64,000 nt of DNA, taken from an uncultured Pelagibacteraceae bacterium. Its GTDB lineage: Bacteria > Pseudomonadota > Alphaproteobacteria > Pelagibacterales > AG-422-B15. Shown here piece after piece: positions 54,009 to 64,000 of this stretch; positions within the stretch are counted from its first letter, which is position 1; each line of letters opens with the position of its first letter. The DNA lies in NCBI GenBank assembly GCA_902554325.1, contig CACDOH010000002.1, positions 1 through 64,000 of the forward strand. Reading direction: 5' to 3'. The position numbers and the translations under genes are program-made. Under the pieces are notes generated by a model. That model was given only the letters and a program-made list of their open reading frames with translations. It was not told the DNA's origin and made no database searches.

Positions 54009-54944
54009 ATGCCTGTAAATAAAGAACAACTTGAAGAGATAGAAGCTTTACGCTCTGAAAAAAATGAGACATCAAGAGTTACTGCTCCAGAGCTTGAGGC
54101 TGTTTTGTACCAGCCCATTGAAGTTCTTGATCATGGTTTTGTCCGGGTTATTGACTATATGGGTGATGACAGTTCTGTAGTTCAATCTGCTAGGGTTTCT
54201 TATGGTAAAGGTACAAAGAAAATTTCAAATGATAAGGGTCTAATTAAATACTTAATGAGACACCGCCACTCAACGCCATTTGAAATGTGTGAGATTAAGT
54301 TTCATATAAAGTTACCAATTTTTATTGCCCGTCAGTGGATTAGACATAGAACTGCGAATGTAAATGAATATTCTGCAAGGTATTCAATACTTGATAAAGA
54401 GTTCTACATACCCTCTGCAGAAAATTTAGCGGCACAATCTCAAATTAATAACCAGGGTCGGGGGGACACACTAACTGATGACGAAGCATCAAATGTTATT
54501 CAAATATTAAAAAATGATGCAGAGCAAACGTACGCAAATTATGAGACACTTTTAAATGAAAATTCCTCAGGGGGAGTTTTGGATGAGGGAAAGTCAGGTA
54601 TTGCGCGCGAACTTGCTAGAATGAACCTTACATTAAATACGTATACACAATGGTACTGGAAAATCGATCTCAATAATCTACTTCATTTTCTAGCCTTAAG
54701 AGCCGATGACCATGCTCAATACGAGATCAGAGTTTATGCAGATGTAATGCTTGATCTAGTAAAAAAATGGGTTCCTTTGACTTATGAGGCATTTGAAGAT
54801 TACCGCATGGGAGGTACAGAGTTATCAGCAAAAGAAATTCATCTGATGAAAAAACTTCTCAAGGGAGAAAAAGTTTCATTTGAAGAAGAAGGTTTATCAA
54901 AAAGAGAGTGGAGTGAGCTTCAAAAGAAATTTGACCTTAACTAG
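54009..54944 (+). CDS. thyX: FAD-dependent thymidylate synthase ThyX
   Basis: [15 protein letters not shown] ThyX signature, [10 protein letters not shown]. Confidence 0.97.
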   Translation: MPVNKEQLEEIEALRSEKNETSRVTAPELEAVLYQPIEVLDHGFVRVIDYMGDDSSVVQSARVSYGKGTKKISNDKGLIKYLMRHRHSTPFEMCEIKFHIKLPIFIARQWIRHRTANVNEYSARYSILDKEFYIPSAENLAAQSQINNQGRGDTLTDDEASNVIQILKNDAEQTYANYETLLNENSSGGVLDEGKSGIARELARMNLTLNTYTQWYWKIDLNNLLHFLALRADDHAQYEIRVYADVMLDLVKKWVPLTYEAFEDYRMGGTELSAKEIHLMKKLLKGEKVSFEEEGLSKREWSELQKKFDLN

Positions 54945-56022
54945 TACTAGATAGTTTTTCCAATTTCAGTCTTTTGATTAAAGACTCTGCCAAATCATTA
55001 AATATTTTACTAACTTTGTGGTCTGGCACTAAATCGGTTAAAGGGTGACCTTTATCGCTTTGTTCCATGAGCAATGGATCATGCGGTAAATTTGCTAAAA
55101 TTTCATAATCATATTTTTCAGCTATCTCTTTGGTTTTGCTTTCACCATAAAGTCTGTACTCTTTTCCAGTATCAGGCGCTAAAAAATAACTCATATTCTC
55201 AACTAGACCAAGAACAGGGACTTTGGTTTTTTCAAACATTTTTAAACCGCGCACAACATCGATCAAAGCAATATCTTGAGGTGTCGTTACAATAACGCTA
55301 CCTGATATATTAATTTTTTGAATAAGCGATAATTGAACATCTCCTGTACCGGGAGGTAAATCAATAACCATTATATCAGCATCACCCCAATTAACTTTAT
55401 CGATCATCTCATTAATTGCTTTCATGACCATAAGACCGCGCCAAATAATTGGATTTTCATCATTCACCATATAGCCCATAGACATTGTTGAAATACCATA
55501 TCGATCTATAGTTTCTATCTTTTCCCCATCAGAGGAGGGCTTTTCATTCACGCCAATCATTTTGGGAATTGATGGTCCATAAATGTCAGCATCTAAAAGA
55601 CATGTTTTAAGTCCTAGAGATTTGAAAGCACAAGCGAGGTTTACAGCAACAGTTGATTTGCCAACGCCACCTTTTCCAGAGGCTACAGCTAAAATATATT
55701 TTATTTTAGATGTACCGGCGTTATTTGATTTTTTTACCTGATCACCATTTTCTTTTGCATTTTCTAAATTTTCTTTATGATATGTTGTAATAATATTTAC
55801 TTTTGTAATGCCTGGTATTTCATTAAGAGCGGCTTGAGCATCGTTAAATATTTTTTCATTCTTTTTTTGATCAATCTCATCAAATTCTAATATGCAATCA
55901 ATTTTACCCTCATTGGCGTTGATATTTTTCACCATACCCAGTGCAACGATATTCTCGCCTTTACTGTCGTTCATTACCTGTCCAAGTAAGTGTAATGCTT
56001 GATTTTCTAGTGTTTCTGCCAT
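54937..56022 (-). CDS. apbC: Mrp/ApbC-family Fe-S carrier ATPase
   Basis: [42 protein letters not shown]. Confidence 0.95.
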   Translation of the reverse strand: MAETLENQALHLLGQVMNDSKGENIVALGMVKNINANEGKIDCILEFDEIDQKKNEKIFNDAQAALNEIPGITKVNIITTYHKENLENAKENGDQVKKSNNAGTSKIKYILAVASGKGGVGKSTVAVNLACAFKSLGLKTCLLDADIYGPSIPKMIGVNEKPSSDGEKIETIDRYGISTMSMGYMVNDENPIIWRGLMVMKAINEMIDKVNWGDADIMVIDLPPGTGDVQLSLIQKINISGSVIVTTPQDIALIDVVRGLKMFEKTKVPVLGLVENMSYFLAPDTGKEYRLYGESKTKEIAEKYDYEILANLPHDPLLMEQSDKGHPLTDLVPDHKVSKIFNDLAESLIKRLKLEKLSSTS

Positions 56023-56127
56023 TTTTTTGAACTTGTATTATAATAATTAATCACAATATATCATAGGTATACTTGTAATTAATTGCTTTTAACCATTTTT
56101 ACCATATATAAATATTCAATTAACAAA

Positions 56128-57198
56128 ATGTCTTGGTCTGATAACAATAATAATGATCCTTGGGGATCTTCTGGTAACGGCAGCGGCAGACGTGGTCCTG
56201 GTCCAAACATGGACGATGTAATTCGAAACGCTCAAAATAGATTTAAAGGAATGATGCCTGGCTCTTTTTTTGGAAAGTTAGGGCCAATGGTCATTATAGG
56301 GATTCTAATACTCATTTGGTTAGCAAGTGGTTTTTACAGAGTGCTTCCTGATGAGCAAGGAGTGGTGCTTCAATTTGGAAAATATACAAAAACTACTCAA
56401 CCTGGTTTAAATTACCATCTTCCTTATCCAATTGAGAGAGTTTTCACTCCTAAGGTTACAAAAATTAATAGAATAGATGTAGGTTATCGTCAAAGCCCTG
56501 ATTCACGTGTTACAGCAATTCGCGACGTCGAGGAAGAAAGCTTGATGCTAACTGGAGATGAAAATATTGTAGATATTGATTTTTCTGTGTTTTGGTTAAT
56601 CAATGATGCCGGAAAGTTTTTATTTAATGTTCAGGCCCCAGAATTAACAGTAAAAAGTGCTGCTGAAACAGCAATGCGTGAGTCGATAGGTCAAGCTTCA
56701 ATTCAATCTATATTAACTGAGGGAAGAACAGAGATTGAAGATAAAACTCGAGTATTAATTCAAGAGATATTAGATGAGTACGGAACTGGAATAACTATAA
56801 CGCAGGTTCAAACACAAAAAGCAGATCCGCCCGCTCAAGTTATTGATGCATTCAGAGATGTCCAAGCTGCACGTGCAGATAGGGAAAGACAACGTAACGA
56901 AGCTGAAGCTTATGCCAATGATATAATCCCAAGGGCTCGAGGTGAAGCAGAGCAGATACTTCAATTGGCTGAGGGTTATAGGCAAAAAGTTATAGCTGAC
57001 AGTGAGGGTAAAGCCGCAAGATTTTTATCAATTCAAGCCGAGTATGCAAAAGCCCCATCTGTTACAAAAAAGAGAATTTTTTATGAAACCATGGAAGATG
57101 TATTTTCTGACATGGATAAAGTAATTATCGACAAAAATGGAGGGGACTCAGTAGTGCCTTACCTGCCCTTACCAGAATTAAAGAAAACACAGGATTAG
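56128..57198 (+). CDS. hflK: FtsH protease modulator HflK
   Basis: MSWSDNNNNDPWG, SPFH domain; start trimmed from 56083. Confidence 0.95.
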   Translation: MSWSDNNNNDPWGSSGNGSGRRGPGPNMDDVIRNAQNRFKGMMPGSFFGKLGPMVIIGILILIWLASGFYRVLPDEQGVVLQFGKYTKTTQPGLNYHLPYPIERVFTPKVTKINRIDVGYRQSPDSRVTAIRDVEEESLMLTGDENIVDIDFSVFWLINDAGKFLFNVQAPELTVKSAAETAMRESIGQASIQSILTEGRTEIEDKTRVLIQEILDEYGTGITITQVQTQKADPPAQVIDAFRDVQAARADRERQRNEAEAYANDIIPRARGEAEQILQLAEGYRQKVIADSEGKAARFLSIQAEYAKAPSVTKKRIFYETMEDVFSDMDKVIIDKNGGDSVVPYLPLPELKKTQD

Positions 57199-57200
57199 AT

Positions 57201-58070
57201 ATGAGAGCGTCTAGAATTTCCCTTATTGTAATTGGCCTAATTGCCATAATTTTATATTTTACATTGTTTACTGTTTTGGAAGTAAAAAATGCAATTGTCC
57301 TTCAATTTGGAGATCCAAAAAGGGTAATTACAGAACCAGGTCTTAATTTTAAGATTCCATTTATTCAAAATGTCATATTTATCGATAACAGAATACTAGA
57401 CATCGATGCACCAGCAGCTGAAATTATTGCTTCAGACCAAAAAAGACTCATTGTTGATGCATTTGTAAAATTCAAAATTGTTGATGTGTTAGAATTTTAT
57501 AAAGCCCTAGGAAATGAAAATGTCGCGAGATCAAGAATATCTGCTGTCGTCAATTCTCGAATTCGTGGTGTCTTAGGTGAAGAACCTTTAGCATCAGTTT
57601 TATCAGAAAATAGATCCAAACTAATGAAACAAATTACGTCGCTTGTTGAAGCTGAAGTAAAAGACTTTGGTATTGAGATAGTTGACGTAAGAATTAAGCG
57701 AGCCGATTTACCTGAAGCAAACAGTCAGGCTATTTTTGCTAGAATGCAAACAGAAAGAGAGAGAGAAGCGAGAGAATTTAGAGCTCAAGGTGCAGAGATG
57801 GCACAAAAGATAAGATCAACTGCAGATAAAGAGGTTACAATTATCAAATCGCAAGCAGAAAAAGAAGCGAACATCGTTCGTGGTGAAGGTGACGGCATGG
57901 CAAATAAAGTTTTTGCAGAAGCATTTGGTAAAGATCCTGAATTTTTTGCTTTTTATAGAGCCATGCAGGCCTATACTGAAGGTCTTAATAGTGACGACAC
58001 AACAATGATCTTGTCTCCCGAGAGTGAATTTTTTGAGTACTTCGGCGACTTTAGCAGCGTAGGAAATTAA
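57201..58070 (+). CDS. hflC: protease modulator HflC
   Basis: SPFH domain following hflK. Confidence 0.94.
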   Translation: MRASRISLIVIGLIAIILYFTLFTVLEVKNAIVLQFGDPKRVITEPGLNFKIPFIQNVIFIDNRILDIDAPAAEIIASDQKRLIVDAFVKFKIVDVLEFYKALGNENVARSRISAVVNSRIRGVLGEEPLASVLSENRSKLMKQITSLVEAEVKDFGIEIVDVRIKRADLPEANSQAIFARMQTEREREAREFRAQGAEMAQKIRSTADKEVTIIKSQAEKEANIVRGEGDGMANKVFAEAFGKDPEFFAFYRAMQAYTEGLNSDDTTMILSPESEFFEYFGDFSSVGN

Positions 58071-58093
58071 AACATAATCTCCCATAATAAAAT

Positions 58094-58282
58094 ATGACCC
58101 AATTCGTATTAGGTTCTTTAGGCATGTTATTAATAATAGAAGGTCTTCTTTACGCCTTATTTCCAACTAGAATGAAAACAATGATTACAAGTATGTTAAA
58201 TATGAAAAATGATACATTAAAGTGGGGTGGATTAATGTCAGCAATATTAGGCTTCATAATGCTGTGGTCGGTGATCGAATGA
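58094..58282 (+). CDS. DUF2065 family small membrane protein
   Basis: 62 aa, two TM segments, position after hflC. Confidence 0.8.
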   Translation: MTQFVLGSLGMLLIIEGLLYALFPTRMKTMITSMLNMKNDTLKWGGLMSAILGFIMLWSVIE

Positions 58283-59682
58283 TTAAAAAATATTTTATTT
58301 TTCCATTATCTTTATTCATTTATTTGAATGGCATAATCATTACATTTGCCTTTACGGGCCCAGACACATTTTCTGATTTAGCAGAAAGCGTATCTCCATC
58401 AGTAGTCAATATTTCTACAACCGGTGTAATAGAGCAAACAGGACCTGAAGTCCCATCAATAGAAGATTTTTTTAACTTCCCATTTAATATGCCACGATCT
58501 GAACCATCTGAGCGAGAATTTAGCTCATTAGGATCAGGTTTTGTTATATCTGAAGATGGCTTTATAGTTACCAATAACCATGTAGTTGAAAATGCATCTG
58601 ATATACAAGTAACATTTACAGATGGTACTAAAATAGAGGCTGAGTTGATTGCGGCTGATGCTGAAACCGATCTAGCTCTTTTAAAAGTTGATTCAAATAA
58701 TCTGAATTATCTTGAATTTGGTGACTCTGATACTGCTAAGGTTGGAAACTGGGTTATGGCAATTGGAAATCCACATGGCTTAGGAGGAACTGTTACTGCT
58801 GGAATAGTCTCTGCAAGAGGTAGAATGCTGGGAGGAAGATACGATGACTTTATTCAAACAGACGCCTCAATTAATAGAGGTAACTCAGGTGGACCGCTTT
58901 TTAATCTAGAGGGAAAAGTGATCGGAGTTAATTCGATGATTATTTCACCTAGCGGTGGATCAATTGGAATTGGCTTTGCCATCCCATCGAACCTCGCAAA
59001 GAATATTATTAATCAACTAAAGGATACAGGTGAAATCGAAAGAGCATGGTTAGGAGTAAGAATTCAAGAAGTAACTGAAGAGATTGCTCAAAGCCTGGGC
59101 CTTACTAAAACATATGGCGCTTTAGTTCAAGGCTTAACACCAGATAGTCCGGCTCTAAGTGGTGGCGTAAAAGAAGGTGATATAATTATTAAATTTAATG
59201 GTAAAGAAGTTGAATCAGTTCAAACACTCCCCAAATTAGTAGCAGAGGCGAATATAGGGGAAATAAGCACTGTTGTTGTATGGAGAGATGAAAAAGAAGT
59301 TTTATTAAATGTCAATCTTGGTAAGCAACCATCCCTTGAAGAGCTTGCTAGTATTGAAAATAATGGATCATCAATTAACGTAGTTGAGTTAGGTATTAAA
59401 ATACGAACTATTTCAGATGAAGACAAAGAGAGGTTACAACTGCCGTCGACTCTGCAAGGTGTTATTATATCTGAAATAGATAGCGATTCATTTCTTATAA
59501 GGCAGAATATAAAAAAAGATGACATAATAATTGAAATACAAAACAAAGTTGTAAATTCAACAGGGGTTGTATTAGAAATTATTGATGAAGTAGTAGCTCA
59601 AGGAAAAGAAAATATTTTGATCGTTTTTTATTCAGGTCCCAATTCAAGGAAATATATAGGCGCAAAACTCTCGCTTGACTGA
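58279..59682 (+). CDS. DegP/HtrA (Do)-family serine protease with PDZ domains
   Basis: TNNHVVENA, TDLALLKV, RGNSGGPLF triad; start trimmed from 58222. Confidence 0.95.
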   Translation: MIKKYFIFPLSLFIYLNGIIITFAFTGPDTFSDLAESVSPSVVNISTTGVIEQTGPEVPSIEDFFNFPFNMPRSEPSEREFSSLGSGFVISEDGFIVTNNHVVENASDIQVTFTDGTKIEAELIAADAETDLALLKVDSNNLNYLEFGDSDTAKVGNWVMAIGNPHGLGGTVTAGIVSARGRMLGGRYDDFIQTDASINRGNSGGPLFNLEGKVIGVNSMIISPSGGSIGIGFAIPSNLAKNIINQLKDTGEIERAWLGVRIQEVTEEIAQSLGLTKTYGALVQGLTPDSPALSGGVKEGDIIIKFNGKEVESVQTLPKLVAEANIGEISTVVVWRDEKEVLLNVNLGKQPSLEELASIENNGSSINVVELGIKIRTISDEDKERLQLPSTLQGVIISEIDSDSFLIRQNIKKDDIIIEIQNKVVNSTGVVLEIIDEVVAQGKENILIVFYSGPNSRKYIGAKLSLD

Positions 59683-59688
59683 TGAAAC

Positions 59689-60564
59689 ATGTCTAGAGAT
59701 TTAATTGTCATCTTTGGACCTACAGCAAGTGGAAAATCAAAAAAAGCAATCGACATTGCTTTAAATCATAAATCATCGATCATTAACTTGGATAGTATGC
59801 AGGTTTATAAAGATTTAAGAATCCTAACCGACAGGCCAACCGAAGCAGACTTAAGCACATGCGATCATAGATTATATGGTTATCTTAATGGAGATGAATC
59901 AAGTACAGTAGCATCATGGTTAAATGATGCAGTAAATGAGATTAAAAAATGTTTCAGTAGCAAAAAACTTCCTATTTTGGTAGGAGGCACAGGAATGTAT
60001 TTAAATGCACTTAAGTTTGGCTTAGCTGATATACCTGATATTGATGAAACGACAAAAAATGAAACTCAAGGTCTATTTGATAGTTATGGACTTAGATTTC
60101 TTTTTGATGAGATAAAGAAAAGTTATCCATCTACTAAAATTCAAGAAAATGACAGACAAAGAATATTTAGAAGCTATTCACTTTTAAAACAAACAGGGAA
60201 AGTATTAGAACAATGGCAATTAAATACCTCTCCTGCTATTGATGATATAAATTACCACATATTACTAACAACTACTGATAGAGATGAATTGTACCCTAAG
60301 GCAGAATTAAGAGTCGAACATATGTTTAAAGGCCTTGTGATTGATGAAGTAAGTGATTTATTAAGCAAAGGTTATAACGATAATAAGTCTATTATGAAAG
60401 CGATAGGAGTTCGGGAAATAAGAAGCTTCTTAGATAAAAAAATTAATCTTGAAGAATGTAAAAATACCATCAAAAAAAACACCAGAAATTACATTAAAAG
60501 ACAGCTAACTTGGATAAAAGGTAATAATATTACCCAAAACATAGATATAAAGAAATTTATGTAA
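59689..60564 (+). CDS. miaA: tRNA dimethylallyltransferase MiaA
   Basis: GPTASGKSK, NLDSMQVYKDL, GGTGMYLNAL. Confidence 0.96.
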   Translation: MSRDLIVIFGPTASGKSKKAIDIALNHKSSIINLDSMQVYKDLRILTDRPTEADLSTCDHRLYGYLNGDESSTVASWLNDAVNEIKKCFSSKKLPILVGGTGMYLNALKFGLADIPDIDETTKNETQGLFDSYGLRFLFDEIKKSYPSTKIQENDRQRIFRSYSLLKQTGKVLEQWQLNTSPAIDDINYHILLTTTDRDELYPKAELRVEHMFKGLVIDEVSDLLSKGYNDNKSIMKAIGVREIRSFLDKKINLEECKNTIKKNTRNYIKRQLTWIKGNNITQNIDIKKFM

Positions 60565-60657
60565 TGTAAAAATCTAATATACTTTCCATTAATTTGATTG
60601 TATTTGACTTTTGTGGCAAATCTCCATAGAAAGTCACTTCAAACGTAAGAGGAATTT

Positions 60658-62426
60658 ATGGTTAATATGCAGATGACAGGTGCTCAAATGGTTTTACAAG
60701 CATTTGAAGATCATCAAGTTGATACAATTTTTGGTTATCCTGGTGGGGCAGTTTTGCCTATATATGATGAGTTAGCAAAGGAAAGAGATACCAACCAGCC
60801 TATTAGGCACTATTTAGTGAGGCATGAACAAGGTGCATCTCATTCAGCTGAGGGATATGCTAGATCAAGCGGTAAAGTTGGGGTTATGCTTGTTACATCT
60901 GGCCCTGGAGTTACTAATGCGGTAACAGGTTTAACGGATGCCATGATGGATTCTATTCCAATTGTTTGTATAAGTGGACAAGTGCCAACTCACTTAATTG
61001 GTACCGATGCTTTTCAAGAATGTGATGCTGTAGGTATTACAAGACCTTGCACAAAACATAATTGGCTTGTTAAAGATATCAATGATCTTTCTAGAATTCT
61101 CCACGAAGCGTTTTACGTTGCTTCAAGTGGAAGACCTGGGCCAGTTCTAGTTGATATTCCAAAAGATATTCAATTTCAGACAGGAACGTATATTGGTCCT
61201 GAAACTGTTAAACATAAATCGTATAGACCAAAATTAAAAGCAAACATCGATCAAATTGATGACGCACTAAAATTAATAGCAAATGCTGAAAAACCGATTT
61301 TTTATACTGGTGGAGGTGTTATTAATTCTGGGAATGCAGCTGTTCAATTACTAAGGGAGTTTGTTAGGTTAACTGGTTTTCCGATTACATCTACGTTACA
61401 AGGATTAGGAGCCTATCCTGGTGACGACTCACAGTTTATTGGTATGTTAGGTATGCACGGTACTTATGAAGCGAATATGGCTATGAACGAATGTGACTTA
61501 ATGATTAATATTGGAGCCAGATTTGATGATAGAATAACTGGCAAAATTGACGAGTTTTCTCCAAATTCTAAAAAGATCCATATTGATATTGACCCTTCTT
61601 CAATCAATAAGATTGTTAAAGTTGACGTACCATTAATAGGTGATGTTGCACATGTGTTGGAAGATTCTATAAAATTATGGAAGTCTAAAGTTTATAAAAT
61701 CAATAAACCCTCTCTCAAGGAGTGGTGGAAAACAATTGATAAATGGAAAGAGAAAGACTCACTAAAATATGTAAGCGATAAAAATATAATAAAACCACAA
61801 CATGCAATCCAGAGATTATATGAGTTAACTAAGGATAAAGATGTATTTGTTACAACTGAAGTTGGTCAACATCAAATGTGGGCGGCTCAATATTATAAAT
61901 TTAACAAACCTAATAGATGGATAACATCGGGTGGATTAGGAACAATGGGTTTTGGCTTACCTGCAGCGATTGGAGCACAGGTAGCTCATCCTGATAAATT
62001 AGTTATAGATATTGCGGGAGAAGCGTCAATATTGATGTGTATACAGGAAATGTCCACTGCCATTCAACACAAATTACCTGTAAAGATTTTTATTATTAAT
62101 AATCAGTACATGGGAATGGTTAGGCAATGGCAGGAACTGCTTCATGATAAAAGGTATTCTCATAGCTACACAGATGCATTACCAGATTTTGTTAAACTAG
62201 CTGAAGCTTATGGCGCTAAAGGCATAAGAGTTCAGAAACCTAATGAATTAGATAAAGCGATAAATGAAATGATCGAATATGATGGGCCGGTTATATTTGA
62301 CTGTGTTGTAGAACAGAATGAAAATGTATTTCCAATGATTCCATCAGGTAAGGCTCATAATGAAATGTTACTTGGGGACGAAACTGAAAAAGAAGAAATT
62401 TCAGATGAAGGAAAAGTTTTAGTTTA

Positions 62427-62427
<1 letters not shown>
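60658..62427 (+). CDS. ilvB: acetolactate synthase large subunit
   Basis: MTGAQMVLQAFEDHQVDTIFGYPGGAVLPIYD, ThDP-binding region. Confidence 0.97.
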
Positions 62428-63963
<1,536 letters not shown>

Positions 63964-64000
63964 CTAATTTTAAGTTTTCAGACTCAAAAGATATGGTATA

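Noticed and set aside
57816-58166. 116-aa minus-strand ORF
   Set aside because: Antisense to hflC; shadow ORF
60565-60657. Possible leader or attenuator upstream of ilvB
   Set aside because: Only 93 bp, with no clear branched-chain-rich leader peptide or terminator hairpin

Overview
AT-rich chromosomal window from what looks like a streamlined marine alphaproteobacterium. The evidence is the gene set plus a circularly permuted (two-piece) tmRNA gene. Left third: housekeeping and metabolic genes, then rnpB. Middle (16-37.6 kb): a near-complete dcw cell-wall/division cluster led by mraZ with a five-repeat MraZ-type operator. ftsZ is relocated between mraZ and rsmH instead of following ftsA. 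Right end: thyX, apbC/mrp, hflKC, a DegP-like protease, miaA and ilvBHC. The main accessory feature is a ~9.9 kb integrative element (about 43.81-53.69 kb) inserted at the 3' end of the permuted ssrA gene. It has 16-bp att direct repeats, a tyrosine integrase, AGTGCGAAGT arm-type repeats inside both ends, and a serine recombinase. It also carries a DNA-methyltransferase-like gene coupled to an unknown gene, a GNAT gene coupled to a DUF3102-like gene, an Asp/Asn-hydroxylase-like gene, a lipoprotein/secreted protein cassette and a structured ORF-poor region. No phage structural genes are recognisable. A TTTTGTGTATCAC motif sits upstream of three of its operons, and two copies extend to a near-perfect 28-bp match, suggesting one element-wide regulon. 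All family assignments come from reading motifs; no database searches were run.
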